64,000 nt of DNA from Siderastrea radians (GCA_964017195.1 OZ024891.1:5774994-5838993); one strand, 5' to 3'. Shown: positions 1 through 11,675, counted from the first letter of the stretch. A program made the numbers and translations. Notes: generated by a model from the letters alone, not told the origin.

Positions 1-1290
1 CTCAAGCTTAATGACGTCGTTAAGAGCTCAGTGGTTCGCCAGAATCCACCTGAATAGCTGTTGAATTCTCCCTGCAAACCGTGTCGGTTTAAGACAAGCA
101 TTCCGGATTCAACTAGCAAGTCCGTTATCGTTGGCTAGCATATTTTTTATTTATTTATTTTATGTGACGATGAGATCCCATGCAGTGGCAGAAAAAACAT
201 AGGGAAAAACAAGTACAGCCGATATACAAGCCAATTTTGCCAGAAAGCGACCAAATATGCATTGAACGTCCCGTCTTCAGAAATGATTGGAACGGAATTT
301 CCTCAGTAAAACATAATACAACCGACGAAGCGCCACTTGGATCCTGTTGATTGTCTCCTTGCATTTTGCCAAAATTTTCCGAATCGTTTTCAGTTCGAAA
401 CTTGCAATTCATTGGTAAAGGAAAGAGAAAACTCGGGTGTTGGCGCAAAAGAGAACAAAATGGATATTGAGCTACCTTTCAGTTGACACACGTGGAGACA
501 CACGTGGACAATTCACTTTGTGACGAGGAAACTGAAGCTTGTTGAGTTGCAGATACTTTTGACTTTGTTTCAATAGTAGCAACTTGTTGTTTTGTTTTCA
601 AAAGAAATTTAAATAGAGTGCAACACTAGTTTGAGTCTACAGTGGCACAAACTTAATGTTTCTGTCGGTGCGAGCAGCAGAAACGTAAAATTTGCGCAAA
701 TGAAGCGGACGTTCCAACTACTTGCAACCGGAAAAGTGAAGTTCCTCTGAAGGAAGGACCAACGTGAGTCAGATCAAAACACACATGTAACACAACGCCG
801 GTTGAGGTTGTTTATACACTGCGCATGTGTTCCTTTTAAAACGATTAGAGAATTAAAAATGTACTCCTGAATATACTGACACCACGAGAACGTTTAAAAC
901 TTAGTTGTAGGCGGCGCGCAGGAAGAGCCAAAACTCGCGCGTGGGCTTCGCTCATTGAGATGGTTGGGTACGTGCGAAGTGTCAGTGAGTACGTGTGTTG
1001 TGAAAATTTAATCAACCACATTTCTTGTTTTTCTACTCGTTTAATAATATAGCTTCATCCAAGGTTTTTCGAGTTCTTTATTAAATTGCGAGTGTAATTA
1101 CGGCAAGCCATAAACCGTGTGAAGACAATTTCTCTTTTTTCTCACCGAGAAAAGACCTCAGAGTCCAACAAAATACGCATAAAAGTTTCAACAACATTTT
1201 GTCCACAATGATAAAATTCATCAAGTAATTAAAACATCACCTTAGAGGGAACAGTTGTAAACAAACACTATTTACTTATCGAAAAGCAAT
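1..1290. repeat. Segmental duplication A, copy 1
   Basis: This stretch aligns by eye with 25833-27333 over almost its full length, starting at the shared block around gatgacgtcgttaag and ending near the shared aaacaaacactatttacttatc. Small indels are scattered through it. Copy 2 carries about 205 bp (26565-26770) that are absent here near position 760. Both copies lie just 3' of a decayed PPxY tail (2377-2727 here, 27473-27560 there), so gene remnant and flank were duplicated together. Open frames in it, such as the one around 155-448, lie in the dispersed repeat and show no recognisable domain. Confidence 0.85.
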
Positions 1291-2376
1291 ATGGTCCTCT
1301 CAACCTCTTTTAGTTCGCGGCTTCGTTGATAAACGTCGATTTCCGAAATAAGCAGACAACGCGATTTCTAAATTTAAAAGTGGCAGCATGGACATTACAC
1401 AAAACTTCGAGAGTGACTCGCCAAGGCATTGTTCGAGAGAGAAATGAATTAAGTATCGAGTAAATTTAAATAGCGTGTTTCTTTCACGGACATATAAATT
1501 TGAATGTTGTATGCCGAGTGGTTCTTCATCGAAGGCGAGAAGGTTAGAATGCCAACTGAACGGCGATCTGCAGGTTGACATATGTACCAAGGAGTCGTGC
1601 ATACTTCCCTACTAAGGCTTCGATCAAGGATTTACAATAACTCCTCGGGCGAAAGGTTGCTTTTTCGAGCTTGGAACTTCCCTCGTTCGAAACAAGCTTC
1701 TTCGCAACAAAGACGCCTTTGGATGTGAAAGCGAGGTCATTTGGTTCCATGAAAGCGAGTCTTATGCCCCTGCAAAAATCTTCGGGGGGGGGGGGGCTAA
1801 ATTGGTGTCCGTCCATCCACCATCCATCCACTACAGAGAAAATCTCGATTTCACTCCGGCCGGGATTAGGGTTGCGTTCTCCTATCGTCGAACGCAATAA
1901 CCTGAAAGGTAAATAAAACTAAGGGTACAAATAACCATATTATGCGAGTGAATTATAAATATGAAATAGCTTAAAATATAAAATTCTAATTTTTTACATT
2001 TATGCCGAAGTTTTATTTCGTCGATCAGTGGTTTCGGGGCTTATGCGAGATTTGGTTGTGCTGACATTTCTTTGACACAAAACAGCTGGAGGCTGTTCCG
2101 ATTAAATTGTTAATCGTTTGTTTCCATCTTCTTATCCCTGGAATACTGACTAATTTAATCGAAAAGCCAAAAGACTAATGACAAACATTTGCAGTTAGTA
2201 TTTACTAACCAGGTGTTTACTCCAATGGCGCGTTACTACACGTATTTTGTGTGGACTCCTTGCGCATGCGGGGCACAAATTTAAAACCTCTTTACGACCG
2301 CATTCGGTAACCTAGTGTCAGTAAAGCTAAAAAAATATGAAAATATCAGAGAAATATTGAAAAAAGGCTCGTTAAT
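1291..2376. other. No gene seen; extra sequence relative to duplication A copy 2
   Basis: No convincing coding signal was found. A G run lies at about 1786-1796. The part from about 1997 to 2330 resembles 12995-13080 (the 3' flank of the 13.8 kb PPxY tail) and short pieces near 27345-27400, so it is probably old 3' flank of this gene family with about 900 bp of extra sequence inserted. Confidence 0.4.
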
Positions 2377-2727
2377 TTAGTCCGTTACTTGAGAGTTTCT
2401 CACGGCCTCGGCATAGCTAGGTGGAGGCTGTACTGGTATATTATCCAGCGAGTTGTACGGTGGAGGCAACATCCATTGGTAACGGTAAATCGGCTTCAAC
2501 TTCTTAGCAGTTCTCGACTGCATTTCAAGTTAATTCTCTCCGGGTGAAATCGCCGCACGTGTGAGCACGACTGGATTTTTTACACTCCACCGCAGCATCT
2601 TGTGAACTCTTTCACACACTCCTTTACAAAAATGGTAACACATAACCCCCAAAACAAAAAGAAGTAGAGGTACACCTACAATCGCCATGACCTTCCAGGT
2701 TTTGCTCTCTCGACACGGTTCGGCCAA
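2377..2727 (-). pseudogene. PPxY membrane protein fragment (transmembrane segment and tail)
   Basis: Read on the minus strand this encodes a hydrophobic segment (VMAIVGVPLLLFVLGVMCYH) followed by a short basic stretch. A TAA at 2530-2532 interrupts the frame. The same frame then continues with LEMQSRTA, LPPPYNSL and PPPSYAEAVRNS before a stop at 2377-2379. The intact paralogue at 11676-12425 has the matching order REMQSGT, PPPY, PPSYDEAV. The signal peptide and cysteine-rich ectodomain are missing upstream, and the hydrophobic part begins within MAEPCRESKTW, which resembles the start of the 25360-25776 fragment. This is a truncated, decayed member of the local family. A second exon of a spliced gene is a less likely alternative. 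Confidence 0.75.
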
Positions 2728-3524
2728 ATGCAGTTCAGTTTACAGTAGTAGGGGCTGCAGGTGAAAGGAATATGGGTGGACGGTTTTGCTCTACTCGTAA
2801 ATCTAAGCTATAACTGTTCGTAAAAGGCTCCTAGTACGCGTGAGGTGGTTTCCAAGTTAAAGATAGACAACTGCACATTCGTCGACTTGAGGACCTTTGT
2901 CGAAGACTCATTCCACTAACAATCCTCCTGGATAGTTGAACACAACTTATCACTTCTTTCAACACGACTTTTGGTCAGTTCGCAAAACTGATTTTTCCAA
3001 TCCAACGATGAGAATCACCGAGGAAATAAAATTGTGAATGAACAACACCGGCCGGGGCAACAGATGAAAGCCTAACTTCACGCGGGTACGAAAGCAACCT
3101 TTCTCCGAAAGTATAAAACTGTGTGCCCACACCCACGACGCAACCCATTTAAAAAATAAATTCGAATGTCAACAACTTATCTCTACTAATTTGCCCATGG
3201 TAAACAAGTGATTTCCGGCGTTAAGTGAAGTAAATTTACAAGTTCGGAAAATATTTTCGTGATACGTCAGTTCTTTTCCTGTTGCAAACTCGTAAACAAA
3301 CCAGGACAAAAACTGCAAAGTATTCATACCATGCGTTAGAACTCTAGGCTAAAGCTTAACGCCTTATAGATGAACCGATGAAGAAGTTGGAAAAAATCTT
3401 AGTTAACACTCACTCCCTCTAAAAGTGGATTTCTGAGGAGAGCCCTGGTGTCTTCACTGTGGAACCCGAAGCTAGCCCAAAATTCTTCTGTGCATGCAGC
3501 CGGACCCCCGGGAAAGGGAACTCT
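2728..3524. other. No gene seen
   Basis: AT-rich sequence without a credible coding frame, and without cysteine-rich remnants upstream of the PPxY tail fragment. Confidence 0.4.
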
Positions 3525-3815
3525 CAGAATTCCCATACATGTCAAAAAGACGGGACTGCTCGCTGGAACTTTTGAAACGAACCCCTAAAAGGTATGAAAA
3601 CTTCATTTTGTGGACGAAGGTGAAGTTCATTTTGAGTGCTAGCAGGTACCAATTCTAAGAGGTAATTACGTTTCACGTCATATTTTTTCTCGTCATTCTT
3701 AAGATAGCTAAATAACAATATTTTAAGAGGTTTTTTAAGCGGTACCAGCCTACGAATTTTTATCCCCTTCAAAGCGGGAGACGAGCACCCCGGTCACTTC
3801 TACATGGCAGTTCAG
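3525..3815. repeat. Diverged dispersed repeat with inverted ends
   Basis: The left end (cccatacatgtcaaaaagacgggactgctcg) and the right end (gacgagcaccccggtcacttctacatgg) are imperfect inverted copies. The same ends in better shape flank 58411-58765. It is therefore an old member of that MITE-like family. Confidence 0.5.
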
Positions 3816-3989
3816 TCCTTCTCTCCCCCAAAAAAATTCCCCCGGAGGAGTACACAAATCCTTATTCTTTTGGTTACTTAGAGAGAGACTCATGTGTTTG
3901 GTTTCAAGCCCCAGTGCGGGATAAATTGCAAAACAACTTCCCGTTCATTATTCATATACTTTTGCTGATTTGTCAGAGATCAGAGAAAA

Positions 3990-5520
3990 CTGTTGTTGCG
4001 TACAACAACCGGTCGCGCAGCCATTTTTCAAAGGGTCCCCTAAAACCTCCAAATATAAGCGACATGGAGGCATCAACCTAACCCTGTCTCAAAGAAAACC
4101 AAAAGCGAAAAATGATCCCTCTCTCGTTGCCATCCCCATAGAATATCATTAAGCAACCAATCAATCATCGTGAACAACCTACTATGACGAATACTGATTG
4201 TAGAACTATAAGACCGTGCCCTACAGGCCCGACTTATTTAAAACATTAGTCCCGTTATGAAAATATTGATGAGTGTTTTAATATTTACAGCAACGGCGGA
4301 ACACAAATTAAAATCGAGTCATGTCAACGGCGTTTAGTAACTGCCTTCTGAAGTTCAAGATGTGTCAGATGTAACAAGGTTCTCAGTAACGTTCGCAACG
4401 TTGTGTTTTACTCGCAAATGTAATCAGTGATAAACATATGACTCCGCTAAGTACTTTATTCTTTCTGTCTTCTTTACACCTGTTACCTGTAAACGGGGTC
4501 TGGAAGGGTATTCTCGGGATCCGGGATTTGACCAAAAGACGGTGCGGGATTCGGGAAAACGCAAAAGATCTTGCCGGGATTCGGGATTTGACTGCTACCA
4601 GGGAAGCGGGATTTCCCAAAATTTGGGCACGGGATGCGGGATTTTGGTGCCTGTCTGTCGGGAATTCGGGAAATCGTCACGACCCAAATAAACGTTATAG
4701 CGGCAAACCAGGCGAACGCAAAATATCAATCGAAAGGGCCAATCTACGTGTTAAATTTATTAGCTTTTGCAGAAATTAGTCTTTTTTAATGTATTTTTGG
4801 GAAAGAAAAAACGGGATTCGGGATAGCGATGAAAAAAGTGCGGGATGCGGGATTCTCGTGAAAAAGGAGCGGGAATGCGGGATCAGGACCCCCCCCCCCT
4901 TCCAGACCCTGTGTAAACAGTCTTCGGAGACCTTAGGAAGAAATTTACCTTTCAAAGTCACAAAGTATAGGAAATTCATTTTTATTTCAGTTTAAAGGTC
5001 TAATTACCAGGCAAGTCCTTGTTGTCCAAAAAGTTTACTTTCATTGCTTTCCAGTCCTTGACACGACCTTGACGTCTTGGTGACCTCAAGTAACCTTGGT
5101 TGACATATTAGTTTTGCGGTCTTCAACTTGAGAATACAGTTACCTTATTACATGAAAATTCCACGACACGTTAATTTCGCGAATTCACTGGTACTTCAGT
5201 GGACGTTTTGCATTTAAGAACGCTTACTTTCATAACCTGGTACCAACACGAGAGGACGTCTTTTTGTAAACCCAAGCCAGAGCTGGCGTTATGTAAGCAG
5301 AATTTTACAATGAGTGAGTGATATTACACTCAAGTAACCACCATAACAGAATCTCTGACGACCCGCTCATCATTACTCCGTGGTTGTTGCTCTGGAAAAT
5401 TGTTGTTTCTATAATTTGTTCTCCCTGAGCTCCTCCCTCGTTTTCTCTATCAGGTACCCCTTCTGTTGCAACAGAACGCCCTCATTCTCGGCTTATTTGT
5501 TCCCAACGTCGCCGACATAA
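3990..5520. repeat. Segmental duplication B, copy 1
   Basis: Nearly identical to 29383-30283 plus 32191-32400, including gtcgcgcagccatttttcaa and the run ending at gttcccaacgtcgccgacataat. Similarity stops here at about 5521, whereas copy 2 continues into the PPxY-family pseudogene at 32402-32917. Copy 1 carries a MITE at 4495-4911 that copy 2 lacks. Copy 2 carries a LINE that copy 1 lacks. Confidence 0.9.
4495..4911. mobile_element. hAT-like MITE with internal gggattcgggat repeats
   Basis: Inverted termini ggggtctggaagg (left) and ccttccagaccctg (right) bound 417 bp, flanked by TGTAAAC at 4488-4494 and 4912-4918. The paralogous site near 29880 has a single tgtaaac and no insert, so the insertion postdates duplication B. 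The CAGGGTCTGG-like terminus and the 7-8 bp target duplication fit hAT. The interior is full of cgggattcgggat-type motifs and a C run at 4889-4899. Frames through it are low-complexity and not coding. Confidence 0.8.
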
Positions 5521-5643
5521 TAGGGAACGTTTTTCACGCGACGGCAACGCCAGTGGCAGGAAGGGCCTGGGGAGAGAGTGCCGTTGTTCCCGCCAAAATG
5601 TTTAAATTAAGCTAGCAAACGCGGGCGACGTGGGCCGGTCGCA

Positions 5644-5940
5644 GACCATCCTCGGAGACCCAGGGGCAGCTAGTCGGGACGACGGGATTTTCATCGGCGA
5701 AAGTTTACAACAAGAGCGGGAGAGCCCCTGGGCACTTACTCTTACCGAACGAGTTCCAGAAGCGTTTGAAATCCTGCCTTCTGATTGGCCAGAAAAATAG
5801 CAGAAGGCGGGATTTCAAACGCTTCTGGAACGCGTTCGGTAAGAGTAAGTGCCCAGGGGCTCTCCCGCTCTTGTTGTAAACTTTCGCCCATGAAAATCCC
5901 GTCGTCCCGACTAGCTGCCCCTGGGTCTCCGAGGATGGTC
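5644..5940. mobile_element. Long-palindrome foldback MITE
   Basis: Almost perfect inverted repeat with arms of about 138 bp and a loop of about 17 bp. The left arm starts gaccatcctcggagaccc and the right arm ends gggtctccgaggatggtc. GCA flanks both ends (5641-5643 and 5941-5943). The arms are nearly identical, which suggests recent activity. No coding capacity. Confidence 0.8.
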
Positions 5941-6109
5941 GCAGACGGGGTACGTAGAGGAATTTTAGCAAATTAAGAAATAGCAACATGTCCTCTTTTA
6001 AAGAGCTCAGAGACCTTCTTCTTAAATACACGACACCACAAGCTTTTAGCTTTTATTATTATCGTGTTAAAATAAAGTTTTATCTATCTATCTATAGCGT
6101 ATGTTAGCA

Positions 6110-7330
6110 AAATAATCAGCGACGAAGAATTCTTGGTTCTATTTGAAACTTATCAATCCAAAAATCCAGAGTTTCCTTGCAGTTCTTGCCCAAGGTTTAA
6201 GCTTGAAAACATGCAAGACGACGAGTGCTTGGCGGAGTTTCGAGTTAAAAAAGAGGACGTCCCAGTTCTGGCAGAAGCATTACAGATTCCTGAAACGGTG
6301 AGATGCGAGCAGCGTTCCGTATGTGACGGAATTGAAGGTCTATGTATGCTGTTACGACGCTTGGCGTATCCTTGTAGATACTCGGATATGATTCCCCGTT
6401 TTGGCAGATCAGCCCCAGAGATCTGCATGATCACCAATACCGTCATGGATTTTTTTTTTATCATCATGCCCACAAACTGACTCAGTGGAATCATGATATT
6501 CTGAATTCACAAGCTCTTCAGATGTATGCAGATGCAGTGTCTGCCTGAGGTGCACCGCTTCAAAACTGCTTTGGTTTTGTAGACGGAACTGTCCGACCGA
6601 TTGCAAGACCTGGGGAGCACCAAAGACTGGTCTACAATGGTCATAAAAGGGTTCATTCTCTAAAGTTTCAATCGCTTGCATTACCAAATGGTCTTATTGC
6701 AAATATGTACGGTCCTCTAATAGGTGAGGAAAATATTCTCCGTAACAATGGTCATTTTAATTTACATGTTTATGACTTTGTTCATTCACTTGCCTTCGTA
6801 AATTTTAAATTAATCAACTTTATTTGCTATTTATTTATTGATTGATTTATTTTCTGGAAAACATACAAATTAACTAATTAATCCGATCTGATCTGATGCC
6901 TTTCTATTCCATTATGGAACATAGGCCACTGACAAAACTCCTCTAGTCCCCCCTGTCTGTTAATTAATTAAACTAATCAATTAATTATTTATTCAATTTA
7001 TTAATCAATGATTTATTGAATCTTTTAAATTATTCTAAGTTTACTTATAATTGTAATTTTAGCTTTTTAGCCTTTTTATTCTGCTTTTAATCTTGTCATG
7101 CACATTTGAACAGTTTATTTTTAATTAATTAATAAAGATTTGTCAATTCATTGATTTTAATTTTTATAACATAATTTTTCTCTTTTTTTGCCAGAGGGTA
7201 GGCGACATGATGCCTTCATGTTGGTTGAATCCAACCTTCTTCAAGATTTAGTAAGGAATGCCTTCTCTCCCACTGGGGAACCCATGTGTATTTGCGGGGA
7301 CCCTGCCTATCCTCTTCGAGTGCATTTACA
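6110..7330 (+). pseudogene. PIF/Harbinger-type DDE transposase, decayed, with intron
   Basis: The first part reads DDECLAEFRVKKEDVPVLAE and then GIEGLCMLLRRLAYPCRYSD and RFGRSAPEI, typical of animal PIF/Harbinger transposases. A frameshift at about 6465 and another at about 6547 follow. The next piece in the recovered frame is GAPLQNCFGFVDGTVRPIAR, containing the first catalytic Asp, then YNGHKRVH and PNGLIANMYGP. A GT...AG intron (about 6723-7193) separates this from EGRRHDAFMLVESNLLQD and GEPMCICGDPAYPLRVHLQ, which holds the second catalytic Asp. Similarity stops at about 7330 before the expected catalytic Glu, so the protein is 3' truncated as well as frameshifted. The motif assignment is family knowledge; the breaks are seen directly. 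Confidence 0.85.
6723..7193 (+). other. Candidate intron of the PIF/Harbinger pseudogene
   Basis: Starts at ggtgag and ends at the ttgccag before agggtaggcgacatgatgcc. It is very AT-rich (repeated ttaattaa, tttatt), unlike the flanking coding segments. Splicing would join IANMYGPLI to EGRRHDAF. Confidence 0.6.
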
Positions 7331-7652
7331 GTGCCCCAGTGCCCAGGGATAAAATGAGGAGACTAGACTAGACACTAGAATGAGAAAAAAATAAGGAGAG
7401 TAATTGGAAAGGGGAAACCCTAGCCCCAAATACCTCTTTCTCGCCCTTCCCACTGTCCCACGCGCCACTTCTTTCTCATATCCAGCTTTAGTAGTTTTGG
7501 CCACTTTTGTCTCCCATCGACCGAGATTTCCCCATTATTATGAAGAATAATGACTTTGTATTCATTGTCTATTTTGTATTTGCGGGTACATTTAAGTTTT
7601 AATATGCTTGTACAGATACAGGGTCATTTCAGTTTGGCAGCCAAAGGAAAGG

Positions 7653-8066
7653 TATTAAGACGGATTCCGCTCAACGTTCGAGCAATAAGTGCAAAAAATA
7701 TTTACCAAAAAACTACTCATAGCACGGTAACATTTTAAATGCTATTTGAAACATCTCACTCTTGTTCACTTGCCCAAGTGACCCCGCAATGAAATTCTCA
7801 AGCATTCTCAAGAAAATTAATTTCAAATCTCGTAAAAGTATGCTAAAAACGGGCGCCATTTTGTTTTGAACTGACATGAAGCCCCTTTTTAATTGAAATA
7901 TTGATAACTTCAAATCCAATTTTCTCTTGCGGGGTCAGCTTGGGAGCAAAAGTAACGATAAGTTCTTCTTATCTGTTCTCAAAATGTGACAGCGCTGCAA
8001 GTATTTTTTTGGTAACTTAATTTTTGCACTTACTGCTCGAACGTTGAGCGGAAATCGTCTTAATAA
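7653..8066. mobile_element. MITE with inverted ends of about 85 bp
   Basis: The left end tattaagacggattccgctc and the right end gagcggaaatcgtcttaata are inverted copies. The similarity extends about 85 bp through cgttcgagcaataagtgcaa. Ends beginning with TA fit a TA-target (mariner-like) family, but the superfamily is not certain. Confidence 0.65.
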
Positions 8067-9326
8067 TCAACAGTAACTTAATAATGTTACTAAGGTCTAT
8101 CAATCTGTTGACACTTTCTTTTTTTTCTGTCTTTGCAACTGACTGACCGACCTACTCTTCGATACTCTCACAGTTGAGAACAATGGATGTCCTATAAAGT
8201 ACAGTGTGAGTGCACAAAAATGGGTAGAAAAGAAACATAGCATGCACCTTGTGAATACATGGATATGAACCCCGAACTTTGATTTATATCCAGAAAACGT
8301 GAGCAACATTGACAAAGTAAAATTGTACTGCGTCCGCTTGGGAGAGCGTTTTGAAAGTCACCCCTGCCCATCATCATATGTTATCTAGAAATAACAAATA
8401 CAGTGAAGAAACAAACTTTTTATTTAAAACTGTAACCTCAAATGTCAAGCAAACAACTGCTCCAGTTTAAAATGTGATGTAGTGAAAGTTAAGTTGGCAC
8501 ACCAATAAGAAACTTTTGAAAGTGCAATGTTTGCTTCCAAAACAAAGAAACAGTTAACAACCTCAAAACAAACCTTTCCAATTAAGACACTTAAAACCAT
8601 ATTTAAAGATTCATTAACCTCCTTGCCATTTAACTAGACAGCACAAAGCTGGCAAGCAGAGCTATGGAGGGTCTATAGGTTACCCTTCATAATCAGTCCC
8701 AAATTGTACTTGATACCCAGACCCTTCTTAACCTTGAAATTGGAATATGATTCAAATTGGAGCTGGTGTATCTCATCTTGTTGGAAAGTGATAGCAAAGC
8801 CATTAATAAGACAATTAAAAACAACTCGGGTAGAGGGTGAGAGAGCAGGCGGAGAGTTGCAAATTTCTCATCAATTAGCATTTGTTCTCAGCAAAACCTT
8901 TGCCATATATCATTTCCGAATAGAAGAACGTTGAAGTGTTCACTGGGCATTGTAGATAATTTCGCACAAAGGCTTAAAAAAACAAATTCGAATTCCTTTA
9001 AAGAAAGTCGTTTCAAGTGTCAACAATACAAAGCTATTGTGCTTCTCTTTGTGAAGTCTTTTGTGTTGTTTCAAATGCAAATTACTCGACAGTAATATTA
9101 GCGAATGAAATGTGTTACTGTAATTAAAATCTATACCACAAAAGAATGCCTAAAAAGGATGTCATTCGACTGGAAGACCAGAAAAATCTGATAAAACAAT
9201 GCCCCGACTTACAATCTATACGTCAGAAAAGCCTTTGGGCATAAAATAAGCGTGTCTAAGCAGATGGACAAGGATTTCACTTACCTTACGCTTTGCTGAT
9301 TTGTCCGCCATTTTTGGGCTGGAAGT
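8067..9326. other. No gene seen
   Basis: No recognisable coding region or clear repeat structure. Confidence 0.4.
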
Positions 9327-9476
9327 ACTATTTCAAAAACGAGTGCGAGTGTTTATCACGATTTCCAAACACGAGAAAACAGATGAAAGCACGAGGCCGC
9401 TTCGGCCGAGTGCTTTTATTGTTTTCGAGGGTTTGGAAATCGTGATGAAACACGATGCACGAGTTTTTGAAATGAC
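9327..9476. repeat. Foldback repeat around ggccgcttcggcc
   Basis: Inverted repeat: ttcaaaaacgagtgcgagtg...cacgatttccaaac on the left and gtttggaaatcgtgatgaaac...gcacgagtttttgaa on the right, centred on gaggccgcttcggccgagtg. Non-coding. Confidence 0.65.
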
Positions 9477-9754
9477 TTCTCTAAAGAAACAATACAAAAT
9501 TATGCAGTGTTGTATTTTTCCAATTTTTCTTTAAAATGCCTTGTATGTGCGATTTGTTGTATTCAGTCGGCATTCATTGTATTTGTGAACTTTTGTTTTT
9601 AATTATCCAATAGTTTCGCGTTGTACCAAATTTGTATTCCAAAAGCGTTGTGAACTTGAAGTGATTTACATATTGTTTTTGCCATGGCCGAAGGAAGGTT
9701 TCGGGTCTTTCTTCAGGTACCGGAGCACATTGTCCTTCTTTTGTTTGTAAAGTA

Positions 9755-9982
9755 GCCTTCACACGTCAAACTAATGTTGGCCAACTCGTGTTGGCAAACT
9801 CAAATTGGTGTGTGTGAACGACAAAACAACATGTTGGCAAACTGTTGGCGACAAATAGAACTTGTCTTTATTCTCGGCAACTTTTCGCCAACAGTTTGCC
9901 AACATGTTGTTGTGTCGTTCACATACACCAATTTAAGTTTGCCGACACGAGTTGGCCAACATTAGTTTGACGTGTGAAGGCC
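9755..9982. mobile_element. Palindromic MITE
   Basis: Arms of about 95 bp: gccttcacacgtcaaactaa on the left mirrors ttagtttgacgtgtgaaggc on the right. Inner motifs (ttggcaaac, gttggccaac) recur in both arms. It lies just upstream of the Crypton-like pseudogene. Confidence 0.7.
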
Positions 9983-10087
9983 GCTTAAGACATTGTAATT
10001 TGCTTCTATTTTGGAGTTGAATTGTTTTCTGTCTTTTGTTTCTTTTGTTTTACGTCATTCGTTCTCCGGTACTCACAGAAGGAACCA

Positions 10088-10609
10088 AGGTTTCGCTGCC
10101 CGAAAACAATCGAGGAAGGAGAACTTTGCGTAGAGAGAGCAGTACCGAAGTCTGCCAGATGTAAAAATAAGTGGGCAGTAGGCATTTTTGAGGATTGGCA
10201 ACGAGTGCGAAGTGTCAAGTCTCCAATACTCGAAGTTGGTTGAGGTTTTAAAGAGTATGAATTTCACAAAGTTCAGCCACTTACTCAGCCCATAACAGAG
10301 ATGGACGCATTGACGCTCAACTACTGGTTATCCAATTTCGTTCAAGAGGTGGCAAAGTCTTCGAAAGATCCATACCCTCCGAAAACGTTGTAACAGATTG
10401 TCTGCGGCATTCGCCGATTCATGGTGGAAAAGAACCCAGCCATCGAGTTCAATCCCTTCGACTCTTCAGACAAAAGGTGCGTGAATTGGCGTTATTGGAG
10501 AGGGGGGCCGTTTGATATTTTAAAACTTAAGGAAATTGCATCGAACTTTTCTCTTTTCCTCATTAGATTTGCTATCTTTAGACGAATATTGGACGTGTCG
10601 ATTCCAGCA
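10088..10609 (+). pseudogene. QRICH1/ZMYM-type (Crypton-derived, DUF3504-like) domain, broken
   Basis: One frame reads RAVPKSARCKNKWAVGIFED, meets TGA at 10241-10243, continues with KEYEFHKVQPL, TEMDALTLNYWLSNFVQEVA and YPPKTL, meets TAA at 10391-10393 and continues with QIVCGIRRFMVEKNPAIEF. A donor (aaaag|gtgcgtg) ends exon 1 at 10476. An acceptor at 10566 opens a short exon that joins in phase to give SSDKRFAIFRRILDVSIPA, ending at a gtgagt donor (10609). The N-K-W-A start, the LNYWLS.FV.EV block and the YQIVCGI.R block are typical of the domain shared by QRICH1, ZMYM and related Crypton-derived proteins, which are numerous in cnidarians. The two stops show decay. The remaining 3' exons were not found. 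Confidence 0.75.
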
Positions 10610-10639
10610 GTGAGTCCGTGTCACGGAAGGTAGAAAAAG

Positions 10640-11300
10640 TTTCTCAGAATGTGGATATGGATACTATGCCAGTCTGTTTTGGTGACTTTAAGAAATGTAC
10701 TGTAAACTTTAATTTCAAATGACTTCAGCTTGTCAGTTTGTAATTTGAAATGTTTTTCCTGGTCATTGTTTATTAAAAATTAATGATTCATGTTAAGCTG
10801 TGTTTGAGTAATATATGAATATGCAGATTAAGAACAATTTTATCACTAGTAATGAAAACGTGATGAGACACTAGTGATGAAAACGTGAGGAAACACTAGT
10901 GATTTTCAACTGGTGTTTCATTGAGTTTCAAACTCATCCACCTGACCCGAATGGGGCGCTCTGGTTGGATTATAACGTCATGAATTATTAATGAGTTTGA
11001 GAAGACAGATATCAGATCTTTTAATGAAAAACCGCTGATCCGATCTGTTGACTCAGGACTCATGACTCATTGACTCATTTGACTCATAAAACATCCGTTC
11101 TCATTCGCGTCGTGCATTTTTCCAACATTTTGTCTCACTTTGGCTCTGTTCAGTAACACACTAAACATTGTAACGCTGACTCAAACGTTTTCAAATTTCT
11201 AACATTTTGCGGTTCACTGAATTCTCGTCTCCTTACGAAAAGGCAAGGCAAACTCCGGATTTCGTAGCTTTATTTTTATTAAACTGCGTATCAATAGATC
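10640..11300. other. No gene seen; start of PPxY gene 3' flank
   Basis: A short tandem motif, cactagtgatgaaaacgtga, recurs at 10855-10915. From about 11170 the sequence resembles 13240-13790, the flank of the next PPxY tail. Confidence 0.5.
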
Positions 11301-11330
11301 GAAACATGCTATTTTAAAATAGCATGTTTC
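11301..11330. repeat. Perfect 30-bp palindrome
   Basis: gaaacatgctatttt followed immediately by aaaatagcatgtttc; 15-bp arms with no loop and no mismatch. It lies about 350 bp downstream of the stop of the 11676-12425 gene. The homologous flank near 13375 lacks it. Confidence 0.9.
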
Positions 11331-11675
11331 AGCGATATAGTTCAAGGTCATTAGTCACACAGAGAAGTGTAATTCTCAACGTATACCGTTTTCAATGCGT
11401 TTCTGACGGAATGCTCATTTGAAAATTTAGTCATTCTCCTTTACGTTAATTCCGCTTGCCTTTATATCATCAGTTTGCGTTAACTTCCAATGCCTCAATA
11501 AGCACAAGCATTTACGCCTGAGCGACCCCTGACTGACTTCACGCACACTTCAGCAATTAATTCCATGATATTACGTACTCCTTGAGAGTCGCATACCGTA
11601 TTCGCCTTTTTTATGTCGACCATTTTCGGCTTATTCGATCACTGCTAAGTAAATCTTAAGATGAGAGAAACAAAA

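Noticed and set aside
155..448. Minus frame FRTENDSENFGKMQGDNQQDP, also near 26120-26314
   Set aside because: Belongs to a dispersed repeat present in both duplicates; diverges without sign of coding constraint.
4438..4995. Frames rich in GIRD/RIPDP motifs
   Set aside because: They lie within the hAT-like MITE and its gggattcgggat repeats, and are open in several phases at once.
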